NCBI GenBank assembly: GCA_963790525.1
Contig: CAWBOV010000002.1
Coordinates: forward strand, 124,001 to 188,000
Reading direction: 5' to 3'
Source: CAWBOV01 sp963790525
Lineage (GTDB): Bacteria > Actinomycetota > Actinomycetes > Mycobacteriales > Jatrophihabitantaceae
DNA: 64,000 nucleotides
Both the position numbers and the translations under genes were made by a program. The notes below the pieces were generated by a model. That model saw nothing but the letters and a program-made list of their open reading frames with translations, did no database searches and was not told where the DNA came from. Each line of letters opens with the position of its first letter. The stretch's first letter is position 1. Positions 17,720-26,316 of the stretch are shown here, piece by piece.

Positions 17720-19003
17720 TCAGCTGGACGGCCGGAACAGCTGCGTGAGGTCGACGGCACCGGCCATCGCGGCGTACCCGGCGTCGTCGGGGTGCAGGTG
17801 GTCGCCGCTGTCGTAGGCCGGCAGCAGCTGGGCCGGAGCGGCCGGATCCGCGACGGCCGCATCGAAGTCCGCGACGCCGTCGAACTCCCCCGACGACCGG
17901 ATCCAGGTGTTCACGCTCTGGCGCGCCGCCTCCCCGGCCGGTGTGCCGAAGGCGCCACCGAATCCCGGGTTCGAGCCCATGAACGGGGTGAGCGTGCCCC
18001 CGATGACCCTCGTCCCCTGGGCGTGGGCGCGCGCGATGATCGCCTCGTCGGCCGTGATGATCTGTTGCGGGGTGGCCCCCGCGCCGATGTCGTTGATCCC
18101 CTCGAGCAGGATCACCGCGCTGACGCCCGGCTGGTTCAGCACGTCGCGGTTCAGCCGGTTGAGGGCGCTCTGCCCGAACAGCGACGGTGTGCCGTCGGCG
18201 AGGAGCTGGTTGCCGGCGAGGCCCTGGTTGACGACCGCCAGGGTGGGGCCGGGAAGGGCGCCGAGCCGGCGGGCCAGCGCGTCAGGCCAGCGCTGGTCCG
18301 CACCGGCGGTCGAGTTGGCGCCGTCGGTGAGCGAGTCGCCCAGGGCGACGACCGTTCCGGCGAGCTGCGGGCCGGCCTGCACGTCCAGCCCGTCCACGAA
18401 GAGCCAGCAGGTGACCGGGGTGGTGAAGTTCTGCGCGGAGCCGGTGAAGACGTAGTTGCCCGGGGTGGAGACGTAGTTCGTCTGCTCGGCGAGGAAGTGC
18501 TGGGTGATCGGGCCGGTCGCCGAGGGCAGGAACACGCTGACCGCCAGCCGCTCCTGCGCACGCACGGCCATGGGCACGGGGTCACTCAGGACCTCGTTGT
18601 GCGGCGCGACGATCACGTCGGGGGCCCCGCCGAAACTGGCCACCTGCATCGTGCCGGCGAGGAGCGTCGCGCCGGTCCCGGCCGCGCCCACCGTCAGCCG
18701 GCCGACGTGCAGTGGCTGCGCGCCGAACTTGTTGGAGACGCGGATGCGCACCGCGGCGCCGCCGACGCTCGTCGAGACGACGTTGCGCACCGTCTGGTTG
18801 GTCAGTCCGCCACCGCTCGGGCAGGTGTGCCCCGGCAGCGTTCCGGCCGCTTCGGGGCTGGCCGCCCAGCCGCCGACCCACCCGCTCGCGGCGGCCGCGC
18901 CGGAACCACCCACGGAGGTGAGCGCGACGCACAGCAGGAGGGCCGACAACGCCGCCGGCAGCATCGCTGCGCGCCGGACACCCGGTCCGCACCTCATCGC
19001 CAC
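17720..19003 (-). CDS. Secreted SGNH/GDSL-family lipase/esterase
   Basis: A 427-residue exported hydrolase. The signal peptide (~1-38) has RRAAMLPAALSALLLCVAL and cleavage after GAAAA. Block I is VVALGDSLTDGANSTAG with the catalytic Ser, block III is ILLEGINDIGAG (Asn), and block V is DSGDHLHPDDAGYAAMA with catalytic Asp and His. An N-terminal beta domain (VRIRVSNKFGAQPLHVG) of ~180 residues precedes the hydrolase, as in other actinobacterial members of this group. It deacylates esters outside the cell; the substrate is unknown. GTG at 19003 or ATG at 18997 (after GGGGGTGG) could be the start. Confidence 0.85.
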   Translation of the reverse strand: MAMRCGPGVRRAAMLPAALSALLLCVALTSVGGSGAAAASGWVGGWAASPEAAGTLPGHTCPSGGGLTNQTVRNVVSTSVGGAAVRIRVSNKFGAQPLHVGRLTVGAAGTGATLLAGTMQVASFGGAPDVIVAPHNEVLSDPVPMAVRAQERLAVSVFLPSATGPITQHFLAEQTNYVSTPGNYVFTGSAQNFTTPVTCWLFVDGLDVQAGPQLAGTVVALGDSLTDGANSTAGADQRWPDALARRLGALPGPTLAVVNQGLAGNQLLADGTPSLFGQSALNRLNRDVLNQPGVSAVILLEGINDIGAGATPQQIITADEAIIARAHAQGTRVIGGTLTPFMGSNPGFGGAFGTPAGEAARQSVNTWIRSSGEFDGVADFDAAVADPAAPAQLLPAYDSGDHLHPDDAGYAAMAGAVDLTQLFRPSS

Positions 19004-19086
19004 CCCCGACGGCTTGCCTCACCCGAGGTTAACCGGTCCAGATGACGCCCACGCTGCCGGTAGCGTGACCGATCAGTGCCTGGTTA

Positions 19087-19123
19087 CTGCGCGGGCGAAG
19101 GGGAAGTCCGCTCGCCCGCGCAG
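19087..19123 (-). terminator. Stem-loop downstream of the propane-oxidation operon
   Basis: A perfect 12-bp inverted repeat, CTGCGCGGGCGA at 19087-19098 and TCGCCCGCGCAG at 19112-19123, encloses a 13-nt loop. It lies 130 nt beyond the last gene of the minus-strand run. There is no U-tract, so it would act as an actinobacterial I-shaped terminator or as a 3'-end stabiliser. Confidence 0.5.
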
Positions 19124-19256
19124 CACGACGGCAGTCGATCACCTGCCGCCTCGTCCCGGCGAACCGGCTACAGCGCGTTTCGCGGCCCGCTACAGCTCGT
19201 TTTCACACTCCGGCTCGCGGGCGGGGTGGGGACGCCTGGCTGTCGTGACCCGGCGC

Positions 19257-19583
19257 TCAGCCGACCGGCTGGACCTCAGCCATCGCCGACCAGCCCTCGC
19301 CGGGCACCTGCACGTTGATGATCTTCGGCACGGCCGAGACGTAGGGCGGCATCGTCTCCATCGCCCGCGTGAAGTGGGCGGAGTGCACGTGCGCGGCACC
19401 GGCGGCGTCGTCGCGGAAGGCCTCGACGAGCACGAACTCGTTCGGGTCCTCGATGCCGCGCGACCACTCGAACATGATGTTGCCCGGCTCGGCGCGGGTC
19501 GCCGCGGTGAATCCGGCGACAGCGTCGAGCCACTCCTCGGCGAGTTCGGGCCGGACGGGGAACTTGACGACGATGAAGATCAT
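19257..19583 (-). CDS. Antibiotic biosynthesis monooxygenase (ABM) / quinol monooxygenase family protein
   Basis: A 108-residue ferredoxin-like dimeric alpha+beta barrel protein. FIVVKFPVRPELAEEWLDAV, the strand MFEWSRGIEDPNEFVLVEAF and HVHSAHFTRAMETMPPYVS are characteristic ABM elements. Family members oxidise quinols or polycyclic aromatics without cofactors, or quench reactive carbonyls. It is the last gene of the minus-strand run that begins with prmA, 56 nt after the previous gene. A relative lies at 62158-62478. Its job in alkane metabolism is unknown. Confidence 0.75.
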   Translation of the reverse strand: MIFIVVKFPVRPELAEEWLDAVAGFTAATRAEPGNIMFEWSRGIEDPNEFVLVEAFRDDAAGAAHVHSAHFTRAMETMPPYVSAVPKIINVQVPGEGWSAMAEVQPVG

Positions 19584-19638
19584 GGATTGCCATCCTCTCT
19601 GCGCAGGTGGACGGAGTGGGCGCTCCGGGGGAGGCGGC

Positions 19639-20202
19639 TCACGCGCTGGGCTGGCGCCACGGCAGGACGAGCCCGTTGCCGAAAGCGGCGTCCCACGCGA
19701 GGAACAGCTCCGCGGCTCCCTCGGCGGCCAGCTCGGAGAGCAGGTTCATCGGCCCCGAGGCGACTGCGAGCAGAGCGTAGTAGAACAGCGATCGGGTCTG
19801 CTCTGCCGGATCGTCCTTGTGCAACTCCAGCTCCCCCACCGCCGCGGGGACGAGCCGGTTCACCAGCGTCACCAACCCCGGTTCACCCGCAGCGGCCAGC
19901 GCGTGCGCGCCGTCGAGGAGGCTCGCGCGGAGCGTGGCGATCGCGGGCGTCTCGACCGGCAGGTGGTCCGGATCGGGCACGTACCGGGCCGAGTTGATGA
20001 TCGCGCCGAACAGCGCGCTGACGACGCGGCTGCCGTGCTCCACGGTGAACGGCTCGACGAGCGGCCCGGCCCCCATCACGTACGCCGCCAGGTCGTCGAG
20101 CAGGAGTACTTCGAAGCCCGGCAGCTGCGCCGCGTCGAGCGCGCGCAGGCCGATCAGGCTCGGCTCCTGCCAGTTGGTGTCCGGTGCGGGCGTGTCGGTC
20201 AT
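19639..20202 (-). CDS. Helical protein of unknown function in the propane operon
   Basis: A 187-residue protein with no recognised motif. It is mostly alpha-helical by composition, with the conserved-looking stretch LFYYALLAVASGPMNLLSEL near the C-terminus, and it has no signal peptide. The start ATG follows GAGGAGTGC. It overlaps the preceding small gene by 4 nt (ATGA), so it belongs to the same operon. Function cannot be assigned. Confidence 0.65.
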   Translation of the reverse strand: MTDTPAPDTNWQEPSLIGLRALDAAQLPGFEVLLLDDLAAYVMGAGPLVEPFTVEHGSRVVSALFGAIINSARYVPDPDHLPVETPAIATLRASLLDGAHALAAAGEPGLVTLVNRLVPAAVGELELHKDDPAEQTRSLFYYALLAVASGPMNLLSELAAEGAAELFLAWDAAFGNGLVLPWRQPSA

Positions 20203-20492
20203 GTGCACTCCTCTGCGGATGGTCGCCCCACCGGGCAACCTGAGATGTGGTCGGCGGGCATCGACGGCCCCCACTCCGCGCCGCAGACCCGGCACAGGCG
20301 GTGGCCGGGGCCGCGGTTGAAGATCGCGATCACGGCGTCACCGCCGGCCAGGGCGTTGGCGGCGAAGGTGTAGACGCTGAGTTCGGTGTCGGTCATCTCG
20401 TCGCGGGGCTTGTCCACCTCGGACCGGATCCTGGCCAGGGCGTAGCGCGCCCAGACGAAGGCATCGACCGGCCGCTCCTGTTCGACCGACAT
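20199..20492 (-). CDS. Small protein with cysteine-rich C-terminus (possible zinc ribbon)
   Basis: A 97-residue protein. The N-terminal half is helical (WARYALARIRSEVDKPRDEMTD). The C-terminus has CRVCGAEWGPSMPADHISGC, a C-x2-C ... H-x3-C spacing that would fit a zinc site. I do not recognise a family. It starts 26 nt after the SatP-like gene and overlaps the next gene by 4 nt, so it is translated as part of the propane-operon tail. Confidence 0.65.
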   Translation of the reverse strand: MSVEQERPVDAFVWARYALARIRSEVDKPRDEMTDTELSVYTFAANALAGGDAVIAIFNRGPGHRLCRVCGAEWGPSMPADHISGCPVGRPSAEECT

Positions 20493-20518
20493 CGTCGTCT
20501 CCCGCCCGCGCCGGCAGG

Positions 20519-21181
20519 TCAGCTCACGATCGGGCGGCCGAGGGCGTACCCCGCACCGCCGGTGGCCAGCGAGGTGATCGCGGCGAACAGGTACACGCCC
20601 ACCGCGGCGAAGGCGAAGACGATGTACCCACCGAGCTTGAGCCAACCGGTCGATGAGTTCAGGGTGCCGATCAGGACGGCGAGCAGGGCCAGGTCGACGA
20701 GCGCGAAGAGCAGCGTGAACGCCGACGGCAGGCGCAGCGTCGCGACGGTCAGCATGACGATGACCACGAGCCAGGTGATCAGGAACAGGCCCTGGGTGTG
20801 CACGGCGGCGTCGGCCGTGATGGCGAACCAGTTGTGGGTCAGGCCCAGCACGAGGGCCGCGTAGCTGAGCCAGAAGCCGCTGAAGATGCCGAAGATGCTG
20901 GCCACCGCGCTCTGGCCGGTCGCTGCCGCCCACACCGTGCTGATCGTGAGGCCGACACCCGTCGCCGCGGCGATGATGGGCAGCGACGCGCCGACCGCCG
21001 AGCCGGGGACGTAGCCGACGAGCACCAGCCCCAGGGCGACCGACCCGGCAATGAACACCGGCAGCCCGAGGGAGGCCGGATTCCCGGCCAGGAACGGGTT
21101 CACCGCCGCGGCCGCGGGCGGCGCCGCGGGCTCGGCGCTGTGGCTCGGTGCGAGATCCTGCGCGGTCAGTTCGGTCGTCAT
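20519..21181 (-). CDS. Acetate/succinate transporter (SatP, GPR1/FUN34/YaaH family)
   Basis: A 220-residue protein with six predicted membrane helices. The family N-terminal motif NPAPLGL appears as GNPASLGLPVFIAG (about residue 33), and IFGIFSGFWLSYAALVLG with HNWFAI matches the conserved pore region. An N-terminal Ala/Pro-rich tail of ~28 residues precedes it. These proteins carry acetate and related short-chain acids. Placement behind the propane oxidation genes suggests uptake or release of acetate or propionate-type products; that is inference. Confidence 0.85.
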   Translation of the reverse strand: MTTELTAQDLAPSHSAEPAAPPAAAAVNPFLAGNPASLGLPVFIAGSVALGLVLVGYVPGSAVGASLPIIAAATGVGLTISTVWAAATGQSAVASIFGIFSGFWLSYAALVLGLTHNWFAITADAAVHTQGLFLITWLVVIVMLTVATLRLPSAFTLLFALVDLALLAVLIGTLNSSTGWLKLGGYIVFAFAAVGVYLFAAITSLATGGAGYALGRPIVS

Positions 21182-21270
21182 GGTCGTCTCCTCTGTGGAC
21201 GGGGCGGTACAGGGGTGGGTGGTGCACCGGGCCGGGCGTCGCTCGGCCCGGCAGCGAGGGGGCCGGTTCG

Positions 21271-21492
21271 TCAGCCGTGGAGCACCGGGAGGTGGACGGC
21301 CACACAGAAGACGGCCAGCACGGCGCAACCGACGTAGACGATGCGCGCGTTCACCTGCCACCAGTGCAGCCGGCGGCGGCAGCTGGCCGGCAGCGGCGCC
21401 AGATCGGACACCGCGGCGATCCGCAGCGACGCCCACATCCCGGCGGTGACGAGCAGCGCGAGACCAGTGAGGGCCAGGACGATCTGTGCCAT
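21271..21492 (-). CDS. Small two-helix membrane protein
   Basis: A 73-residue protein with hydrophobic segments IVLALTGLALLVTAGMWASL (about 4-23) and IVYVGCAVLAVFCVAVHLPVL (about 51-71), joined by a basic loop (CRRRLHWWQ). The start ATG follows CGAGGAGAA. It sits between the Nramp and SatP-like transporter genes in one run and may be a transporter accessory. The family is not recognised. Confidence 0.65.
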   Translation of the reverse strand: MAQIVLALTGLALLVTAGMWASLRIAAVSDLAPLPASCRRRLHWWQVNARIVYVGCAVLAVFCVAVHLPVLHG

Positions 21493-21530
21493 GGTCGTTC
21501 TCCTCGGATGCGGGGAAACCGGTCCTTCGG

Positions 21531-22817
21531 TCAGGACAGGAAGAGCCGGGTGAGCAGGAAGCCGTTGAGCGACAGGACGACGAGGGTGATGGTGATGCCC
21601 GTGGCGGTCGTGGCGACCCGGTTCACGAAGCGCCCCATGATCCGGCGCCGGGCCGTGAAGACCATCAGGGGAACGAGGGCGAACGGCAGGCCGAACGACA
21701 GCCCGACCTGGCTGAACACCAGTGCCTGCGTCGGATCCCTGACGACCGCCAGGATGACCAGGGCCGGCACCGCGGCGAGCGCCCGCCGCAGCCAGACACT
21801 GCTGCTGCGGCGCAGGAAACCCTGCATGACAGCCTGGCCGCTGTACACGCCGGCGCATGCGGACGCCAGTCCCGAGGCGAGCAGGGCGATCGCGAACACG
21901 GCGGCGAACACCGCACCCTCCCGCGCCGCGAACGCCGAGTGGACGGCCTGGAGGGACTCTCCGGTGCCCAGCGGCAGGGAGGTCGCGACCAGCAGCATCA
22001 ACACGTTGACCAGGCCGGCGATGCTCATGGCCACGATCACGTCGCGGCGCAGGTAGCGCAGCATCGCGCTGCTCCGGATGGTGCGGACCCCGGCGCGGAC
22101 GTCGAGACCGCCGACGAGCGAGGAGTGCAGGAACACCGCGTGCGGCATCACCGTCGCCCCCACGATGCCGCAGGCCAGCAGCGAGCTGCGGGAATCGGTC
22201 AGCCGCGGCACCAGCCCGGCCATCGCCGCGCCCGGGTCGAACGGGGAGCGCGCGATCAGATAACCGAATCCCAGCAGCAGCAGGAGCAACAACGCCACGA
22301 CGACCACGGGGAAACTGTCCCTGCCGCCCACCCGCAGGCGCAGGATCGCCATCGTCGCCGCGGCGATCACCAGCCCGCCGGCGAACATCGGCAGCCCGAA
22401 GAGAAGGTTCAGCGCGATCGCCCCGCCGACGAACTCGGCGACATCGGTCATGACGACGACGAGTTCGGCCACCAGCCACAGCCCGATCCGGACCGGCATC
22501 CGGGTGTGGTCGCGACAGACCTCGGCGAGGCTGCAGCCGGTCGCCATCCCCAGCTTCGCCGCCAGGTACTGGACCACCATCGCCATCCCGCTCGCGGTGA
22601 TCACCGTCCACAGCAGCAGGTAGCGGAACTGGGCTCCGGCCGAGACGTTGATCGCCACGTTGCCCGGGTCGACGAACGCGACGGCGGCGACGAACGCCGG
22701 GCCGATGAGGCCGAGGATCCGGCCGCGGGAGATGAACCCGCGGCCGGTCTCGGTGTCGAAACCGGGCTCGTCGACCGGACGCGCGGGATCCGCGGTACGG
22801 GCGAGGGCGAGGTTCAC
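21531..22817 (-). CDS. mntH: Nramp-family Mn2+/Fe2+ transporter
   Basis: A 428-residue integral membrane protein with the Nramp signature. Helix 1 carries VAFVDPGNVAINVSAGAQF, the DPGN metal-binding motif. Helix 6 carries GATVMPHAVFLHSS, with the Met-Pro-His motif. About eleven hydrophobic helices are visible. It imports Mn2+ or Fe2+ using protons. The GTG start lies only 29 nt after groEL, so it is in the same transcript and leaves no room for a manganese riboswitch. Its placement in a diiron monooxygenase operon suggests metal supply for PrmA. Confidence 0.9.
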   Translation of the reverse strand: MNLALARTADPARPVDEPGFDTETGRGFISRGRILGLIGPAFVAAVAFVDPGNVAINVSAGAQFRYLLLWTVITASGMAMVVQYLAAKLGMATGCSLAEVCRDHTRMPVRIGLWLVAELVVVMTDVAEFVGGAIALNLLFGLPMFAGGLVIAAATMAILRLRVGGRDSFPVVVVALLLLLLLGFGYLIARSPFDPGAAMAGLVPRLTDSRSSLLACGIVGATVMPHAVFLHSSLVGGLDVRAGVRTIRSSAMLRYLRRDVIVAMSIAGLVNVLMLLVATSLPLGTGESLQAVHSAFAAREGAVFAAVFAIALLASGLASACAGVYSGQAVMQGFLRRSSSVWLRRALAAVPALVILAVVRDPTQALVFSQVGLSFGLPFALVPLMVFTARRRIMGRFVNRVATTATGITITLVVLSLNGFLLTRLFLS

Positions 22818-22846
22818 AACTGGCTCCGGCTGGTGGCTGCGCGTGC

Positions 22847-24496
22847 TCAGGCGATGTTGGACGGTCGGACGAGCCCCTCGGCGAGGTCACCGAACCCGGG
22901 GGCGTAGATCGCTCCGGGGTTGCCGACGATCTCCTCGACGATCAGCGTCTCGGTCGTGAGCAGCAGGGCGGCGATCGAGGCGGCGCTCTGCAGGGCCGAG
23001 CGGGTGACCTTGAGCGGGTCGATGATGCCCATGTCGAACATGTCGCCGTACTCGCCGGTCATCGCGTTGAATCCCTGCCCGGTCGGCCTGTTGCCCACGG
23101 ACTCCACCACCTCGTCGCCGGAGTAGCCGGCGTTGATGGCGATCCACCGCAGCGGTTCGGCCAGGGCGTCCCGGACGATGCGCGCGCCGAGCGCCTTCTC
23201 CTCGACGAGGTCGAGCGCGTCGATGGCGCTGCGGGCCTGCACCAGCGCGGTCCCGCCTCCGGCGACGATGCCCTCCTCGAGGGCTGCGCGGGTGGCGGAG
23301 AGGGAGTCCTCGACACGGTGCTGCTTCTCCGTCAACTCGACGCCGGTCGCGGCGCCCACCCGGATCACGGCGACGCTGCCGGACAGCCGGGCGATCCGGG
23401 CCTGCAGGGAGTCGCGGTCGTGCTCGTTCTCCGCGCGCTCGAACTCGTGCTTGAGCTGCTCGATCCGGGCGGCGACCTCGGCCTCGGAGCCGACCCCGCC
23501 GACCATCGTCGTGGTGCTGTCGGTGACCGTCACGCGCCGGACCTGGCCGAGTTGCCCCACGCGGACCGTGTCCAGGCTCAGCCCGGCCTCGGACGTGATC
23601 ACCTGGCCACCCATCCAGATCGCCAGGTCGCTCAGTTCCGCCACCCGCCGGTGGCCGAAGCCGGGCGCCCGCACGACCACCGACCGGAAGGTCTCGTGCA
23701 CGTTGTTGGCCACGAGCATCCCCAGGGCCGGGCCGTCCACGTTCTGCGCGAAGATCACCAGTTGCCGCCCGGACTTCGTCACCTGCTCCAGCACCGGCAT
23801 CAGGTCCTGAACCTTGGTGATCTTCTCCGACGTCAGCAGCACGTACGGGTTCTCGAACACCGCCTCCATGCGCTCGCGGTCGGTGACCATGTACGGCGAG
23901 ATGTAGCCGTTGTCGATCTCCACGCCGTCCACGTAGGTGACCTCGAGGCCGAACGACGGCGACTCCTCGACGGTGACCACCCCGCCCTTGCCGACACGGT
24001 TGATAGCCGAGGCGATCACGTCGCCGATCTCGCTGTCGTTGTTGGCCGACAGTGTCGCCACGCTGGCCAGGTCCGTCAGCCCGCCGATCTCGCTGGACTC
24101 CTCCGACAGCCGTCGTAGCACGGCCTCCACGGCCGCCTCGATGCCGCTCTTGAGCAGCATCGGGTTGGCGCCCTCGGTGACCGCGCGCAGTCCCTGCCGG
24201 ACCATCGCCTGGGCGAGGACCGTCGCGGTCGTGGTGCCGTCGCCGGCCACGCCGTTGGTCTTGGTCGCGACCTCCTTGACGAGCTGAGCGCCCATGTTGG
24301 CAAAGGGATTGCGCAGCTGGATCTCCCTCGCGATGGTCACCCCGTCGTTGGTGATCGTCGGGGCGCCGACGAGTTTCTCGATCACCGCGTTCCGCCCCTT
24401 CGGGCCGAGCGTCACCTTGACCGCGTCGGCGAGGGCGTTCACGCCGACCTCGAGCAGTTGACGCGCTTCGACACTGAACCGCAGATCCTTGGCCAT
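22847..24496 (-). CDS. groEL: GroEL-type chaperonin of the propane monooxygenase cluster (MimG-like)
   Basis: A 549-residue Hsp60. Visible signatures are AVKVTLGPKGRNAVIEK, the ATP-site block GDGTTTATVLAQAM, the intermediate-domain KVTRSALQSAASIAALLLTTE and GIVAGGGTAL. The C-terminus ends GLVRPSNIA with no GGM repeat tail, as expected of a specialised paralogue and not the housekeeping copy. There is no groES next to it and no CIRCE element upstream. In mycobacterial mim clusters the homologue (MimG) is needed to fold the monooxygenase large subunit; the same role is inferred here. It is 64 nt downstream of the alcohol dehydrogenase gene. Confidence 0.92.
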   Translation of the reverse strand: MAKDLRFSVEARQLLEVGVNALADAVKVTLGPKGRNAVIEKLVGAPTITNDGVTIAREIQLRNPFANMGAQLVKEVATKTNGVAGDGTTTATVLAQAMVRQGLRAVTEGANPMLLKSGIEAAVEAVLRRLSEESSEIGGLTDLASVATLSANNDSEIGDVIASAINRVGKGGVVTVEESPSFGLEVTYVDGVEIDNGYISPYMVTDRERMEAVFENPYVLLTSEKITKVQDLMPVLEQVTKSGRQLVIFAQNVDGPALGMLVANNVHETFRSVVVRAPGFGHRRVAELSDLAIWMGGQVITSEAGLSLDTVRVGQLGQVRRVTVTDSTTTMVGGVGSEAEVAARIEQLKHEFERAENEHDRDSLQARIARLSGSVAVIRVGAATGVELTEKQHRVEDSLSATRAALEEGIVAGGGTALVQARSAIDALDLVEEKALGARIVRDALAEPLRWIAINAGYSGDEVVESVGNRPTGQGFNAMTGEYGDMFDMGIIDPLKVTRSALQSAASIAALLLTTETLIVEEIVGNPGAIYAPGFGDLAEGLVRPSNIA

Positions 24497-24559
24497 CGGG
24501 TCCTACTTTCCGCTGAGATGGTTTCCGAGCATGGGTCGATCAGATATCCGTACCGATCG

Positions 24560-25585
24560 TTATGGAACGAGAATTGCGCGACCCCGGACCTTGCCGTGGT
24601 CCAGGTCGTCCAGCGCCGCGGCGAAGTCGCCGAGGGAGTACGTCGACGTGTGCAGCGTGACCCGGCCCTGGGCGGCCAGGACCATCAACTCCGCCAGGTC
24701 GTTGTACGACCCGACGAGGTTGCCGATGAAGTTGATCTCGGTGGAGATCACGTCGATGGTGGGGATGTCGATCGAGCCGCCGTAGCCGATGACGTAGTAG
24801 CTACCGGCCCTGCGCAGGCTGGCGATGCCGTCCTCGATCGCGCCGCCCTCGCCGACGAAGTCGATGACGGCTTCGGCTCCGACGCCACCGGTGAGCTCCA
24901 TGATGGCGTCGACCTGCGAGCCGTCGGCGAGCACCGTGTGCTCGGCGCCGAGCTCCCTGGCCAGCGCTAGCGCGTCGGCGTTGCGGTCGACCACGATCAT
25001 CTCCGCGGCCGACAGCGCGTGCAGCACCTGCACGCCGATGTGGCCCAGACCCCCGGCCCCGATGACCACTGCCTTCTCGCCCGGACGCAGCACCCGTGCC
25101 GCCTTCGCCACGGCGTGGTAGGCGGTGAGTCCGGCGTCGGCCAGTGCGGCCACGTCGGCCGGTTGCAGCGACGGGTCGAGCTTGATCGTCGAGCGGGCCG
25201 TCGTCTTCAGGTACTCCGCATACCCGCCGTCACTGTCGATGCCGGGGAAGGTCGATGCCGTGCAGTGCACGTCGTCGCCGGCCCGGCACGCCCGGCAGAG
25301 CCCGCAGGTGACCAGGGGATGCAGGATGACCGCATCGCCGACGGCGAGGTTGGTGACCGCGCTGCCGACCTCCTGGACCCACCCGGCGTTCTCGTGCCCG
25401 AGGGTGTACGGAAGCGCCACGTCGGACTTCGCGGCCCACTGCCCCTCGATGATGTGCAGGTCGGTACGGCACACGCCGGCGCCGCCGATCCGCACGATGA
25501 CGTCGAGGGGCGAGGTGATCCGCGGGTCGGGGACGTCGACGAGTTCCGGCGCGGACTCGTAGGCCCCGAGCTGTACCGCCTTCAT
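24560..25585 (-). CDS. adh1: Zinc-dependent NAD(P) alcohol dehydrogenase
   Basis: A 341-residue medium-chain dehydrogenase. Catalytic zinc ligands are seen in GVCRTDLHIIEG (Cys ~38) and LGHENAGWV (His-Glu), and the structural zinc cysteines in CGLCRACRAGDDVHC. The cofactor fold has VIGAGGLGHIGVQVL with VVDRNADAL, favouring NAD. In prm clusters the homologue oxidises 2-propanol to acetone or 1-propanol to propanal. The ATG overlaps the stop of the DUF59 gene by 4 nt. Confidence 0.88.
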   Translation of the reverse strand: MKAVQLGAYESAPELVDVPDPRITSPLDVIVRIGGAGVCRTDLHIIEGQWAAKSDVALPYTLGHENAGWVQEVGSAVTNLAVGDAVILHPLVTCGLCRACRAGDDVHCTASTFPGIDSDGGYAEYLKTTARSTIKLDPSLQPADVAALADAGLTAYHAVAKAARVLRPGEKAVVIGAGGLGHIGVQVLHALSAAEMIVVDRNADALALARELGAEHTVLADGSQVDAIMELTGGVGAEAVIDFVGEGGAIEDGIASLRRAGSYYVIGYGGSIDIPTIDVISTEINFIGNLVGSYNDLAELMVLAAQGRVTLHTSTYSLGDFAAALDDLDHGKVRGRAILVP

Positions 25586-26316
25586 CGGGCTACCTCCTGG
25601 TCGAGAAGTCGCAGCCGCTGACGTCCGGCCGCGTCGGGGTACCGCGTGGTCAGCAGTCCGCGGCAGAAATGGGCGTTGCCGTCGATGCTGACCCGGACCG
25701 CCTGGGCGAAGCGGAGCCGGGCCGGAACCTGCTCCTGCGGGACGGGAACACCCGAGTCGTCCACGAACACCGGTGCGTCCCCCCGGTTGGCCAGCCCGAG
25801 ATCGCTGCGCCTGCGGAGCAGGCTGTCACGTTCGGCCGTCGGCGGAAGGTCGTCGAGGGACGCGTGGGACAGGCCCTCGATCGTCCAGCCACCGGCCAGC
25901 AGCTGGCGGCAGGCCCGCTCCATGCAGGCGGTGTGGGCCTTGCGCTGGAACGTCAGCCGCAGCTCATCGAGCTCGCCGGAGGCCTCCTCGCCGAAGGAGC
26001 TGACGAACCCGGCCCCCGCGGCGACCCCCGCGTTGATCTCGCTGGAGGCGAAGTGATCCTCCAGCACGATCGACACCGCCGTCACCCCCTCGACGGCGGC
26101 CACCGCGTCGTGGGCGTCGGACACCATCAGGTAGGCGAAGTTCGGCGCGCAGAAGTAGGTCGGCAACTGCAGGCGGATCGCCGCACGCCCGTCCTCGACC
26201 GAGATCTCGGTGACGAAGCCGAGGTCGACGATGGACTCGTCGAGCTCGGGATCACGGACGGTCCCCAACGCAGCGGTGACTGCGTCGTGGACCGCCGTTC
26301 CGCACGGCGCGCTCAT
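25582..26316 (-). CDS. DUF59/MIP18-family protein of the propane operon
   Basis: A 244-residue protein. The N-terminal ~100 residues are a DUF59 (iron-sulfur/metal assembly) domain: LGTVRDPELDESIVDLGFVTEISVEDG, then LPTYFCAPNFAYLMV with the conserved Cys. The C-terminal ~140 residues (FQRKAHTACMERACRQLLAGG) are not recognised. Genes of this type occur in alkane and phenol monooxygenase clusters and may help assemble the diiron or Fe-S centre; that is inference. It overlaps both neighbours by 4 nt. Confidence 0.8.
   Translation of the reverse strand: MSAPCGTAVHDAVTAALGTVRDPELDESIVDLGFVTEISVEDGRAAIRLQLPTYFCAPNFAYLMVSDAHDAVAAVEGVTAVSIVLEDHFASSEINAGVAAGAGFVSSFGEEASGELDELRLTFQRKAHTACMERACRQLLAGGWTIEGLSHASLDDLPPTAERDSLLRRRSDLGLANRGDAPVFVDDSGVPVPQEQVPARLRFAQAVRVSIDGNAHFCRGLLTTRYPDAAGRQRLRLLDQEVAR

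Noticed and set aside
22818..22846. Manganese riboswitch before the Nramp gene
   Set aside because: Only 29 nt separate groEL and the Nramp gene, too short for a riboswitch.
24497..24560. CIRCE heat-shock element before groEL
   Set aside because: No TTAGCACTC-N9-GAGTGCTAA inverted repeat was found, which fits control from the prm promoter.
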